The notes below the pieces were generated by a model. It was not told the origin of the DNA. It did not search any database and saw only the letters and a program-made list of their open reading frames with translations. From Galbula dea (Eukaryota > Chordata > Aves > Piciformes > Galbulidae), in the NCBI GenBank assembly GCA_013399015.1, contig VWZX01010541.1, forward strand, positions 372,001-436,000: a stretch of DNA of 64,000 nucleotides. Reading direction: 5' to 3'. Within the stretch, counting starts at the first letter, position 1. Every line of letters begins with the position of its first letter. A program made the translations under genes and the position numbers. Positions 22,085 through 33,955 of the stretch are shown here, piece by piece.

Positions 22085-22415
22085 GTCTGTCCTGGGCAGT
22101 AATCCTTGGTAACCTGGATGGCTTCCCAGTCATTTAGGGATGAAGAAGGCATGCAGACAGGCTGCCATGGCCCAGAGGGGTTGGTTAGTCACAGATTTGT
22201 TGTTCAGTTGCAAAGTTTGAAATGGATTAGTTTTGCCTCAAGTCCTTCTCTGATTGCATGCTGAATGTTGCAATTTGGAGAAGCCTTGGGAGCCAGAGTG
22301 AATTCAGGGGCAAGGCTATGGATGATTTAAAAAGCAAAGACATTTGAAAAGATATAACATATGACAAGATTTTGTCACACATTGCATTGGGTTTGCTTGG
22401 CAAGGTTTTGGTAGT

Positions 22416-22424
22416 GGGGGGGGG
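22416..22424 (+). repeat. Run of nine G
   Basis: An uninterrupted G9 run lies just outside the edge of a CR1 fragment that has lost its 3' tail. It may mark the point where the tail was lost or replaced. Homopolymer length is also prone to sequencing error. Confidence 0.9.
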
Positions 22425-22439
22425 TACAGGTACTCCTGT

Positions 22440-22728
22440 CTCCCCTGAGCCTCCTCTCCTCCAGCCTAACCAACCCCAGTTCCCTCAGCTGCTCCTCACA
22501 ACACTCATGCTCTAGACCCTTCCCCACCTTCCTTGCCCTTCTCTGGACATGCTCCAGCACCTCAATGTCCTTCTTGGAGCAAGGAGCCCAAAACTGAACC
22601 CAGGATTTGAGGTGTGGCCTCCCCAGTGCCCAGCCCAGGAGGCTAATCCCTGCCCTAGCCCTGCTGCCACCCTAGTGCTGATCCCAGCCAGGCTGCTCTT
22701 GGCTTCTTGGCCACCTGGGAGTAATATC
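22440..22728 (-). mobile_element. CR1 LINE, antisense, missing its 3' tail
   Basis: The antisense CR1 ORF2 C-terminal region is present: 'tctcccctgagcctcctctc', 'tccctcagctgctcctcaca', 'cttctctggacatgctccag' and 'ggtgtggcctccccagtgcc', ending at 'tcttggcttcttggccacct'. On the minus strand the frame gives 'KKDIEVLEHVQRRARK' and 'LRELGLVRLEERRLRGD', which are well-known CR1 ORF2 motifs. The normal 3' end (the 'gatgatct' block and octamer tail) is absent. It shares a stretch of about 70 bases with 62192-62270 with few differences. Confidence 0.92.
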
Positions 22729-24426
22729 AGAGTAATGCACTTAGCTGATTACTGGTTTTTGATTAAGAGTAGCCACAACTGTAGTCAGGCATTTGGGATA
22801 ACAACAGATTTACTGGAACTGATGCCCCAGATCCTTGTCCTGTATGTTCCAGACAGGCTCCCCCTTCTCCCAAAGAGGGGAGCCCCTCTCAAGTGTTCAT
22901 TCAACACTCAGGTTAATCTCTCTCTCTTTCAGCTGCAGTAAAAGCTCTTCTGTGGGATTTAAGCAACCACTTTCACCAGTCACAAATAATGTTGATAATC
23001 AAGTGAGCTCTTATAGTAGCAGCTACCAAATCCCTGTAGCCCCAAGAATGGTTATAAATACAATCCCTTGGGCAGCCATGCATAGCAAGCAAATCAATAA
23101 CCATCTGGATTGATTTATGGGCCACTTACAGAGAGAAAAACCCTGTAATAGGATACAGTATATACATCATATCCTATGAATTGCTGAAGGGCTGCCAGAT
23201 CATCTACCCTGGCCACCTGCAAGCCATAGGCAGCAGTGTCATATTGCAGCAACAATCCCTGGAGAAGAGCTCCTAGTCTGAACCAGCAGGTTGGGTTAGA
23301 TGATTCCATGGAACAATTCAGTTTCTCACATGTTTATTGAGGAGACATCCAGAGACAAGTGGTGGGTAAAGCTAAATATTGTGTTATATCTGAATTCTCT
23401 CCTCCTTGGAGACTTACTCATGATTTGATGTTATTCCCTTGAGACAGAGTCCCGGGTTGTCTCCTGAGGCATGGCATCCAAACCAAAGCAGCTCATCCTT
23501 GAAAAACAAAGTAATGGCAGTTTACTACCCCCATGAGTCAAAGCAGCAATCAGGGAAGCTGAGTTCCTCTTCACTGTAGAGGAACAGGAGCAACTTGGAT
23601 GATCCAGGTCTTGCAACCATGTCGTGCAACCTCCTGTGGTCTCTCTGTCTAAACTTCATGGATCTTACCTCCCTACAATATCCCATTTCACATCACACTC
23701 AGCTTCCACCACAACCCCCTAGCAGCATAAAATCCAGACCATTTCCTGCTCCAGCTTCCTCAGCACTACTGGATGCATCTTGCTGTGTGGATTTAGGTTT
23801 TACAGTTGGCTTAATGCTCCAAGGCTTGGTCTTTCCTGTGGCTAGTGCTCCATCTCTACAGACTCAGCTATTAGGCTCAAGAACTTGCAAAGCCCCTTCC
23901 AACCTGCATGATTCCTCAATGGATGCTCAGAAAATAACTACTTCAGCATCTTGTTTTATCTATGAGCAAAAATGTTTGTATTAGCAGCCTGGTTATGTCA
24001 GTCAACCAAGCAGGCACCCCTGCTTGCCCTGTTCTCCACACCCAGTTGTTCCTTAGGCACAACATGAGCCCCATGCAGGTCTCCTTTGGTCAGTCACCTC
24101 AGTAAGTGCAGATCAAGTTTGCTTTGCTGATGAAGTTTGCCCCCAAAGCCTGTGTACAGAGCATATGTTTTGAATTGTCTGTGTATGTATAGCAATAAAA
24201 TGTTCCTCCATTCCCCATCAGAACACGTACTAGTACACTTCAGGACACTTCTCTTCTGAGCCAGCTTGAGAGCTGATTTATGTTCCATTCTAGAGGAATT
24301 CCAACTCAGTTCTGAAGAGGCAAGCATCTCTGCATTCTTCAGATAGTGTGGATGGCAGGGATATTAGCAGTGGGGAACATTAGTGAGGGGTGTGTGCATC
24401 CAGCAGGCTCAGCATGGCTGAGCATC
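22729..24426. other. Unrecognised non-coding sequence
   Basis: No firm element is visible. Around 23285-23320, 'ggttgggttagatgattcca' faintly recalls a CR1 tail, and 'ccccttccaacctgcatgat' near 23895 does the same, but both are too diverged to call. The frame at 23595-23984 has no known domain. Confidence 0.45.
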
Positions 24427-24645
24427 TTAGAATGCCCTCAGCTGGAAGGGACCCAGGGGGATCACTGAGTCCAATTCCTGTCAGTGCACAGGACAACACC
24501 CCCCAAAAATAAATAAAATAAAATAAAACCCCCACCCCATGTGTCTAAGAACATTGTCCAGATGCTTCTTGAATTCTGTCATGAGATGTTCCTCCCTGCT
24601 GCCCTCCCAGTACTGGGTAACACCACGGCCTTCTGAATGCTTGGC
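24427..24645 (-). mobile_element. CR1 LINE, antisense, with an A-rich microsatellite inside
   Basis: Antisense CR1: 'cagctggaagggacccaggg', 'ggatcactgagtccaattcc', 'cagtgcacaggacaacaccc', then an A-rich run, then 'gtgtctaagaacattgtcca' and 'gatgcttcttgaattctgtc'. The order matches a CR1 type that normally reads 'gcacaggacaccccaagaat' at this point, so the A-rich run sits where 'caagaat' would be. The octamer tail is eroded. Confidence 0.87.
24504..24528. repeat. (AAATA)n-type microsatellite within CR1
   Basis: The run of 'aaaat/aaaata' units is embedded in an antisense CR1. It has probably grown from a short A-rich seed in the element itself. Confidence 0.9.
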
Positions 24646-24762
24646 ACCCTTTTCTCTCATCCCTCCTGGGGCTGACAGGACTGTCTCTGGATGCTGGGAT
24701 TCAGCAGACATCTGCTGTAGTGCCTGGCTCAAGCTTGCTGCTAACTGCAGCTGGCAGAAAGT

Positions 24763-25172
24763 GGTGATGAGGGCTGGAGCATCTCCCCTGTGAGGGCAGG
24801 CTGAGAGAGTTGGGGCTGTTCAGCCTGGAGAAGAGAAGGCTCCAGGGAGACCTTATTGTGACCTTGCAGTCCTTAAAGGGAGCTTCTGAAATAGAGAGAG
24901 AGAGAGACTTCTGACACAGACAGATAGTGATAGGAGAAGGGGAAGGGTTTAAACTGAAAGAGGGGAGAGTTAGATGAGATGTTAGGAAGAAATTCTCTCC
25001 TCAGAGGGTGGTGAGGCACTGGCACAGGTTACCCAGAGAGGCTGCGGGTGCTCCATCCCTGGCAGTGTTCAAGGCCAGGCTGCTCTAGTGGGTGGCATCT
25101 CTGCCCATGGCAGGGGTTGGAAATAGATGATCTGTTGGGTCCCTTTCAACCCAAACTGTTCTATGATTCCAT
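24763..25172 (+). mobile_element. CR1 LINE 3' end, about 410 bases
   Basis: The longest plus-strand CR1 of the window. It runs through 'ggctggagcatctcccctgt', 'ctgttcagcctggagaagag', 'gggagcttctgaaatagaga', 'gggtttaaactgaaagaggg', 'ttagatgagatgttaggaag' and 'caggttacccagagaggctg'. It ends with 'ggaaatagatgatctgttgg' and the tail 'ttctatgattccatgag'. Compared with 6988-7308 it has a longer GA run near 24892-24906 and lacks about 20 bases after 'aaggccaggctg'. Its frame is broken. Confidence 0.95.
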
Positions 25173-26539
25173 GAGACAGAACCAACAGGTTCATCTGTGG
25201 GGGCTGGTTCAATCCCTTTAAAGAAACAGAGCTTGGTTGGGGAAACTGAATTAAAAAGCAAGAGCTGTCAACAGGGAGCTCTAAACCCCAAAGGAGAGAG
25301 TTGGCAGAGCTCAGTCCCTAGCTAAGCACACTGACTTGCTCAGTCATGAAGCTGAATGGTTAACAAGTGTCTTTAGCTTCCACATATCATTAACTGGCAT
25401 TTCCCCTGGAGTAGGTTTTGAGAGAGAGCAGTTTGGTCACCAAGGGCCTGGGCTGGTCTGCAGTAAACATAGCATGAGTTCCCAGTCATGCCATAGACAC
25501 CTTAGGATCCAAGTGACATTTCATTCAGCTCCTCTGCACCCTTATGCCCCAAACAGGGAACAACATCATTAAGATGCTGCAGTGGTTTTAATAGCTACAG
25601 ATATTATGATGATGAAGAACAGCAACTAAACCAGCAGTGCAGATATGCTTACCATGAGGTTTATCCACTGAAGGAGAACTCTTCTTCTCTGAGAGTATAT
25701 CAGAAACCTGCAATGACTTCAGCTGTTGGCCATTTGGTAGTAAAATCATTAGCCTTACAATGTGACAGACAGCTCTAGAGTGATTTCTCTTCATGCAGCT
25801 GAGGTCAGGATTTGGCCCTTACATTTGGGTTGCCCTGATGACTTCTGCTTCTAAAAATCCTCTAGGAACAGACTGCAGAGGGTGGGCAGCATGGTGAAGT
25901 ACTAACTCATCTGTGAACTCATTTTTAATGAAGACTTAGAAGACCATTTACCACAGGGTCTCCCCTTTCTACTTCAGCTCCAGCAAGTCTACAGCAAGAA
26001 GTGGTGCTGAATAAAATAGCTTTGCCAGATGAGCTGAAAACAGCCTTAGCCTAATGTTGGTTATGGCCTATTTACAATGCTGGCTGCAAACCCCCAGCCT
26101 CCCCTACCAGTCCATCAGCCTAGAGAACAGCTTTACCCAGACTCTGGAAAAGGGATATTTTTCAAAGCACTCATCCAAGCAGAGATCTGGCTTCAGGGGA
26201 TGTTGTGGGCAACAACATGCTGTACCCTTCCACCAGCTCTTCTAATAATGGTACTTTTTGTTCTTGCCATGGCTTCTGGCAGAAGATTTGCCTTTTTGAG
26301 GCTGCAAATAACTACAACAGCAGTTATTTGTGTGGTATGACTGTGAGCTGTGGGCTCTGTGTTGTACCTCAGCCTGAGATCCTCTCTTGCCTCTGTGGAG
26401 CTCCTGTGGAGCAGCACAACATGGAGAACATGCTATGAACAGCAGACTTTCACACAACCACGGGCCTTTGAGATTTCACTGACTTGCAAAGACATTGCTG
26501 CATCTCTGGTGAGCTCATCCCTCCCTTCAGGGAGTTGTA
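25173..26539. other. Unrecognised non-coding sequence
   Basis: No repeat family or exon is visible. Several overlapping open frames on both strands near 26054-26457 shadow one another and have no recognisable content. Confidence 0.5.
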
Positions 26540-26612
26540 GAGAGTGAGAAGGCCTCCCCTGAGGTTCCTCTTCTCCAGACTAACCAGCCCCAGTTCTCAC
26601 AAGACTCGTGCA
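26540..26612 (-). mobile_element. Short internal CR1 fragment, antisense
   Basis: About 70 bases match the antisense CR1 ORF2 segment: 'ggcctcccctgaggttcctc', 'ttctccagactaaccagccc' and 'cagttctcacaagactcgtg'. Neither the 3' tail nor further 5' sequence is present, so it is a scrap cut at both ends. Confidence 0.8.
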
Positions 26613-29600
26613 CAAGGATCAACTCCAGTATCCAGACCCAAACCCCCTATTCCTTAGCCTGCCTGAGCTGCACATGAAGGCAAAAGAAGGAAGTTTGAGG
26701 TCTTTGCTTCAGCCTGACAGGGCTAAAGGAGTGAAACTTCAGTGATCTTCACCAAGCCATGTGTAGATTGAAAGCTTACTACTGTTCTTGCTGCAGCCCA
26801 GCCAGGAGGAGCTGAGGAAGGCACAGCTCTGATGTCACTGTCTGGAGCTGTTGGGAACACATTTATCAAACCAGACATGCTCTGGAGGCTACAGAAGGGG
26901 TTGCAAGTATTGAGGGCTCTTCATCTAAAAAGCTTCTTATTGTCTGGATAACTTTAAATAAGGATCCACTCAAACTGGCAGTGAACCTAGAGAAAATCCT
27001 CTGTGCTGCCTGCATTGATGTCACTGTTTTCCAGCAGCATGAAAACAGGACAGGAATTCAGGCACTGGGAATGCATCTAGAGAAGAGATTTCCAGTCCTT
27101 CCTCTGCTAGCACCAGAGGTAGGAAGTTTGTTTAAAACCAATCATTTATTCAAACATGAGACCTTGAGAGCAGATGATACTCACCTGGAGTGATTTCAAT
27201 GGCTCTTTCTATGCATTGCTTAGAAGGTTACCAGAGAAACTCCCAATGCACCATGAGGCAACTGATGTATATAGATAACCATCAATGGAAAGAAAGCAGA
27301 TTTGGTTTTCATCTTGATATCTTACCCACTTGAGACATAGTTTATAGCTTGTGTATAATATTCCTTTCATTTTGGACAGATTATTATCATTTCCTAAAAG
27401 TCTGCCTTTGATTTTCTCTCTGTCTGTAGCAGTTGCTGTGTCCTTCTCACTGAAAACATCTACACAGACATTTAGGGTTTCCTTTCCATTCCTTTATGGC
27501 TTATACAGGACATAGAAGAGTTATACTGAGTTTAGACTGTAACAGACACCACCTGCCTTGCAGACTGCCTACATCATGCCATGTGGCAGGGGCAGCCCAC
27601 AAAGCCAGCACCAGTAACAGCAGCCCAGATCCCCAGTACAGATCACAGGCAAAGGTTTAGGGACAGTTTGTTGTGGAGATGGAGGATGAGCTCATCTTCC
27701 TATCCAAAGAGCAGGTGGAACAGGGGGTGAGGCTGCTTCTTTCAGAAAGCTCATCTCCAGCAGTTATGAGCTGTCAATGAAGTACAGGCTTTATGTCCCC
27801 TCCCTTGTCACTTTAGGTTCTGGGAGGTGTCTCTGAGCACTGCTGCAATTTGCAGTCCCAGTGGAATGAAGTCTGGCTGGAATGAGCAGTAAAAATTAGA
27901 TGCATATTTCAATTATATTGCTTTCCTCTATTGCAACACTGACATTTCGCTTCAGAGTGTTTACATTAAGCTCATATTTCAGCTCATTCTACATCCTCAT
28001 GATCTTTCTCCCCTGAAATTGGTAAAGCTGCTGGGGAAGATTGACTCTTTAACAAGGTGAAGAAGTTCTCCACAAAGACAATGGCACTCTGTTAAGAAAC
28101 TTTCAGGCTTGCCTAAGGGAGCAGAACAGGCACATTCTTAAAGCCACATTTATGGAGCAAGTGCTGCCTGATGGGCAGCCACAGGGATCATCCCCTGTGA
28201 GATCATCTTTATTAGTGTCAGAATACTCTGAGATAACCAACTCTAACAGTTTAATCCTTCAAATCAGACATGTTCTGGCTACTGGGATGGAAATCTCCAA
28301 CCAGCCTCCAAAACAGCTTGGAGCTGCCAGAAACTAACAGCAATTGTGAAATGTTGTTCCTGAGACTTCCTTAGGTGGCACGTTCTTGTGGGAGCCTTTT
28401 GGAGTTCTGATACACAGCTCACAGGGAGAGTAAAGCAATTTTTGCAGCTTCTGGCATCACAGAATGAAATCACTGCTGTTATCTCTTGAAAATAATAGGA
28501 AATGTAGTGTCACTTAATAGGAGAGAGAGGGTTTTTCCCCCTCAGAATAACCCTTCAGGACATAGGGAGTGTTTTTGAAGAGCTCTCAGTTTCTTTTACC
28601 CCTGAAATGTCCTAAACTGAACCCAAAACCCTCTAAAAAACTTCAGTAGAAGGTTTTCTATAATACCACAGTTCTGTGACTCCTAAGCAGCAGCAGGCCT
28701 TGGGAGAGATGGATTTCCTGGAGCATCCCAAGGAGATGTAAGAGGAGCAGTTGCTCCCCGGTGTCACCCTCAGATCGACCCCATGTGTTCTATTTCAGAG
28801 GCGTAACATAAGTAACCCAGAGCAATCCAAGCCAGGCTGATGTTTCCTAACCAAGCTCTGTTGCTGTTCTCTGGGTTTACAATTCTGAGAAAGCATTTGA
28901 CTTGAATGGAAAAAGAAAGAGATCCTCCAGTGGCAGCTCCTGCTTCCATGGGCATGGACCTCTGGCACAGGCAGGTTCCACAAGCTGTGAGGGACAAGGT
29001 GGGAGCCTACCACTAACACTTGCCCTCTCCTCTCTGCCTGAAGGACTTCCAAGAATCCTTTTGCCCACATCTTGGTAAAAGTCATTAAAGGCAGTCAGTT
29101 TGCTTTGGCTGAGCTTGTGACCGATTCAACCCCTTTTGAGCTGGTTCTGAGTGCTTTCATTACCCAGACTTGTATGCATCTTTGGGGCTGGGGAAATACT
29201 GGCACCAGTGCAGTGTTCTTAGTTTCAAAAGCATTAAAACATCTTTCCCTTTCACCAGGGTTTTATTCCTCTCATTACACCATACAAAAAGAAGCAAGAG
29301 CTCCTCATTCTGCTGCCAAACTTTATTCTCATAATAATAACAAGCAGCAAACTGAAACAAACAATACAAAATAGGTCAGTTTTGTTGTACCTAGCATATG
29401 TTCATCTAATTAAAAGATGAGATTATTAAAATTAAAAAAATTAAATAAACACAAGACAACTGACTGGGGACCTGTCAAAGTGCCAGAAGTTAATTCCTAT
29501 CTCAGGATCCTGGTAAAGATCTCTCAGATCAGAAGGGAACATCATCCCTGACAGGGTTTAAGGGGAGGTTGGATGGTCCTTGGGCCAGACAATAACGATA

Positions 29601-30737
29601 CCAAAGAGTCTTATCAGGTATTAGAACTAGATAGTGATGGTGAAGTACAATGGGGACTTCATCTCAGAAAGCTTTCCCTGAGGCTGCTCCCTCCTACTTC
29701 AGGTTGTGTTCAGTGAGGATTGTCTGAGGAAATCATTTGGACAAAATATTGGTTTACTGCAGTGCATGCTGCATGAAATGCAGACCAGGTACATGTCTGA
29801 GGGAGCTCTGAGGGTCACCTTCCACACTTTTTCTTCATGATGACCAAGGTACTTTAAAGCCCTACTACCCTCTGACTCTTACTGTTTGAAACAGAGAGAA
29901 CTCAGCTCTTCTGGGCAGGCAAGAAGGTTAGAAAAGCACTGTGCCCCCTGGGTGTGGGCTCCACTGCTCGGGACCAGCCCTTCACCCCAGAGTTGTCCTC
30001 AGCCCAGCAGCTTTCAGCATGTCAGTGTTCACCATGTCCTGCCCTGAGCCACAAGGTGATTTTTTCCCAAGCACCTCCAAAGGTTGGCTGTTGGCCTGTG
30101 TCCTGTCTGTGACCAAGGAACCCCCAAGCCCTGACGCATGTGGCCACCTCCCTGCTTGCCGAGCCCATGGCTCCTCTCTGCCTGTGAACACTGGGCTACT
30201 CCCCAGGAAAGTGCAACCTCTCCTCCCACCAGATGTTTCTACCTGACCCAGAACATGACAGCCATGTCCTGGCCAACAGGATAAGGCCACCTTCTACCTT
30301 GCTCAGCAACACATCTTTAGTAAAGCAGAGCATATGGTGCACATGCTGCAACCCAAGCACTAATGAAGCCTTCACGCCTCCTGTCATGAGGTGTGGAGAC
30401 ATGGAAACTCTGACTTGAGCTACAGGATCTCTTTTAGAGAGAAGATTGGACTGCTGGTGGGATTGGCTTTGGCAAGAACATTTCAGCCCAAAACTACCTT
30501 TTATGTTTTTCCTCTCCTGAACCAGTATGGGAGTATTTGGAGCCAGCATTTGGGTTCAAGCTGTGCCTGGGGGAGGAAGGGTGGAGAGAGAGGAGAAATG
30601 ACTCCTTGTTCAGTCTAAAACCTGACAGTTCTGTCCATAGGTGATGAGTGAGGAACATATTTGTTGCTACAAAGAATTGACCAAATACTGAGTGACTCTG
30701 AGAAAACCTAAATTTGAAGCAGGTGCTTCCAGGTCAT
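26613..30737. other. Long stretch of unrecognised sequence
   Basis: About 4 kb with little I can name. A possible very diverged plus-strand CR1 lies near 29545-29640 ('catccctgacagggtttaag' then 'aggttggatggtcc' and 'attagaactagatagtgatg'), at low confidence. The part at 29940-30300 is richer in G and C and carries opposite-strand open frames of about 100 codons with no known domain. Confidence 0.45.
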
Positions 30738-30805
30738 GGTTTCACGTTGGCCCAGGCTGCCCAGGGCAGGGGTGGGGTCACCACCCCTGGAAGGGCTCCA
30801 ACAGC
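30738..30805 (+). mobile_element. Short internal CR1 fragment
   Basis: 'ttggcccaggctgcccaggg', 'caggggtggggtcaccaccc' and 'ctggaagggctccaacagca' match the internal CR1 3' region also seen at 16140-16200 and 19895-19950. The sequence then departs from CR1, so the 'gatgatct' block and octamer tail are missing. About 68 bases remain. Confidence 0.85.
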
Positions 30806-30982
30806 ACCAGAGAAAGTCAAAGTCAAAAAAATTGGTGAATGTTTTTGAGTGAAAATGACAAAGCACTGAGGTGAACTCCCAGGGGAGATGGTAGAGTAAC
30901 CTTCCTTGGTTCTTCAGCTCAGGAGTGGATGCAGTTCTGAATACAGCCAAACACAGGGAATGCAACTAAATAAACACACAAC

Positions 30983-31018
30983 TACATCCACCCATCTATC
31001 CATCCACCCATCCATCAA
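30983..31018. repeat. (CATC)n / (CCAT)n microsatellite
   Basis: Imperfect tandem CATC/CCAC units, including 'ctatccatccacccatccat'. The repeat is interrupted, which suggests age. Confidence 0.9.
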
Positions 31019-31778
31019 AGGGCTTTTGCACAGAAGCCCTTCAGTGAAATGTAAAACCCCTTGGTAGGCAGGAGGATGCCCTGGATTTTCCAGTGATCCC
31101 TTTTGACCTAAATGCTATGAAAGAAAAACAAAACAAAAACAAACTCTGAGTCAGATCACTTCTAAGTAACAGTTCCTCAGATGGAATGTTTTCTTAATCT
31201 GACTGTTTCTGCAAGGCTCCCAGATCAGCTGCTCATATTTTCCTGGTACAGTTTGTCCTTTATTTACTTTTGTTACCCTTCTGGAGGTTTTCACTATTAA
31301 ATTATGCTTCCATTTGGATTAATGGAAGTGTTTTCCTGAGGAAAGAGATGTGATCCCCTGGATACTATTTGTCATGCTGGTCATCTTCTGGTTCCCAGTT
31401 TGATTTCCTCTCCTCAGCCAGCAGAGCTATTCCAGGAATTGGGAAGTGTTATCATCAGGCACTTCAGAAGGTTATTGCTTCATTGACATCCAGTCTGGAG
31501 CTGCTGGCTGGGATTTCTCTCTCTCTGGGTATTGCCTTTCTCAGGTCTTGCCCCACCTCTCAGAAAGGGTTTTCCAGGGAAAGAAGAATAGAAAAGAAAG
31601 AAAAAGTCTGAGGCCTGTGAAGGTGTGCTGAGAGCTGCCACAGAGAAATGAGCCTTCCCATCTGTGCCTCCTGCCTCCCTGGGCTCTGCTTCATGGAACA
31701 CGGTGTCAGATGGACTGCTGTGCTCTGCAGAGGGGAGTGAGTGGCTTCAGGCAAGACAAAGGGGAGGTCTTAACTCTT
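31019..31778. other. Unrecognised non-coding sequence
   Basis: I see no repeat family or exon here. The open frames at 31369-31701 overlap on both strands and have no recognisable content. Confidence 0.5.
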
Positions 31779-32060
31779 CAAAAAGAAAAAAATAAGAAAC
31801 ACAAAAAAAGGGAAAAGAGCTAAAAAATTATAAAGGAAAATAAAAAGCAAAAAAAAGAAGGTAAAACTAGGAAAACAAAAAGGGCAAAAGAAAAGAAAAA
31901 AGAAAGGAAAAAAACTATTGAAAAAGGAAAACAAAGAAAAAAGAGAAAAAGAAGGAAAAAGAAAATGAAAAAAGCTGTTAAGAAAACAAATAAGCAAAAG
32001 GAAAAAAGAAAGAGAAAAAACAGGAAAAACAAAATCCAGGGGAAAAAAGCAAAGAATAAA
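31779..32060 (+). repeat. Long A/G-rich tract
   Basis: About 280 bases are made mainly of A with G, roughly 85-90% purine by my count, with scattered C and T and no fixed unit. Runs such as 'aaaagaaaaaagaaaggaaa' are typical. The antisense frames over this tract (31770-32162, 31820-32167) encode mostly Phe, Leu and Ser only because TTT and TTC dominate that strand, and are not genes. Confidence 0.93.
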
Positions 32061-33924
32061 CCATGGAGGTCCATGTGGACACAGCTCTTGTGTGAAATGG
32101 CCAGAGCAGCAGCAGTTCCAGTAGCTCTCTGCCCAGCCCCTCTGAACCACAGAGCTGGCCACAGCATCCCTGCTCTGCTCTGCAGGATCCCTGCTGCTGC
32201 TCTGCTGCTGCCTTCTCTAGCATGAGGAGCTGCAATCCCCTCTCCATGAGGGATTCAGCTCCCCTTTCAAGAGGTATAAACTGTCTCTGGGTACTTATGG
32301 TACCTGCTGGGGGGAAGTAGGATGTATGTTAGTTTATAGCCCACATCTAGCTTAAAATCATGATAGTCTTTGTTCAGTTGTGTGACACCAAACATGTTTG
32401 CTCCTGCTGTTTATTCCCAACTGTCAGAACCCTTGCAGGGTTAGGGAACTTCAGTGGTTACAGGTTGAGGTTCAGGTTCCTACAAAGCACCCTTCAGGCT
32501 GCCCTGCTAGCACTCCAAATTGGCAAGTTTTTGTCTTTGTAAGTTGCAAATGTACAGACCATGCAGGAGGGGAAAAAGTCTAAACCCTCTGCTTCTATTT
32601 CCCTCTGGTTTTTCCTTCAGCATTTGCTCTTTAATTCCTTCTACAGCAAAAGAGTTCCCAGGCATGGATCTTTTGAAACCTATAGACATAAACCCAGTGA
32701 TTTATGGCTTGACACTCTAGCAGACTTATCTGAAAATGGTTTTCTATTAAAAGAAAATCTGTGTTACCAAAAATAAGTCTCTTCTGAAATGAGCAAAGAA
32801 AAGAGCAGATGTGGGAGGGAAAGCAAAAGCAAACAACAAAAGGAAGTGAAAGCCTAGGAAAACAAAACAAATTAAACCAAAACAAACAGGTTCATATTTC
32901 CAGAGCTGCAGTCAGGATCATTGCTATTATTGTTCTGGAATTTCAGTTTCAGGAATGTTTGCCTGGTTAAGTGGTTTCTGCATTTCCCCTCATTGACCTG
33001 ACTGTCAGAGAGTTCATGAGAACATCTTTCTTTTGCCTTCCTCTCTGTCCCAGCTGTGCTGTGCTAACCTACACTTGGGTGACAATGGTCATCACCAGTG
33101 TGAAGGTCCCAGCTCCAGGACAGCACTCATTGGCCCAACCTATGTCACTTGTTCCCTGAAGTGTGGAGTTAACAGCAAGGGGAACAGAAGCTTGCCTGGA
33201 TTTGGAGATGGAGGAAGAGAACTACTTGGCGTAGTAGGTTGTCTAGGCAAGGTGGTGTGTCTAGAGAGGGATCCTCTGTGCTGGGTTGAGAACTACCCTG
33301 AAAGGTAAAAAGAAATCTGTAGGCTTGTTGTAACATCTCTGCTCTCACCAGAATGAACTCCCAGGGCTCATTTCCACTGGCTTCTGTATAGGAGAAAGGG
33401 AAAATACCTACAAAAGGCAGTGGAGAGCTTCCAGGTAGGAGTCTGAAGGTCTCTCCTGTATTCTTTGGCTCTTGTCTTGTGTTGTGTCCTCAATAACCCA
33501 TTTCTGGAAGAAGGGTAGATTTCTAAATGTAATATTTGAAGCTGTGGGCTGGAAAATGTTGTCTTCATTAGTCAACTGACTGAGCTCCCCTGCATTCTGA
33601 AGCCATTTCACCCAAGGTTGGAGTGTGTTTGAAATTCAGATCAGCCCTGTCCACAAGGTCTGGCCCAGGACGGGTAAAACAAAACTCCAACATTGTGGAA
33701 TAACACTGATACAAAATGAGAACTGGAGCCTCACAGTGTAGAATACTAATTTTTGTAATAGGAATTGTCCTTAAACTCTGCAATAATAAGAGATGTTTTC
33801 TAAGGAAGGTTTAGTTCTTCCTTTTATACTCTCTGATAACTTCCACGGGGTTTCTGCCAACAAAAGTGCTTCCTTTATGCTCAGGTGGAAATGAACTGCA
33901 GTCTTCCTGCTCTTGGAATTTGAG
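32061..33924. other. Unrecognised non-coding sequence
   Basis: No recognisable element is visible. The opposite-strand frames near 32507-32885 and 33033-33308 have no known content. Confidence 0.5.
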
Positions 33925-33955
33925 GAAAACAAAACAAAACAAAACAAACAAACAA
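33925..33955. repeat. (AAAAC)n microsatellite
   Basis: About four AAAAC units ('aaaacaaaacaaaacaaaac') followed by AAAC units. Confidence 0.93.

Noticed and set aside
22549..22941. Plus-strand frame of 130 codons
   Set aside because: Its first part is the antisense of a CR1 ORF2 fragment, so the frame is a shadow.
23285..23320. CR1 tail ('ggttgggttagatgattcca')
   Set aside because: No octamer tail and no upstream CR1 blocks. It may be a very old copy, but this is not supportable by eye.
31770..32167. Phe/Leu-rich minus-strand frames that resemble membrane proteins
   Set aside because: They are the antisense of an A/G-rich low-complexity tract. TTT and TTC codons make false hydrophobic runs.
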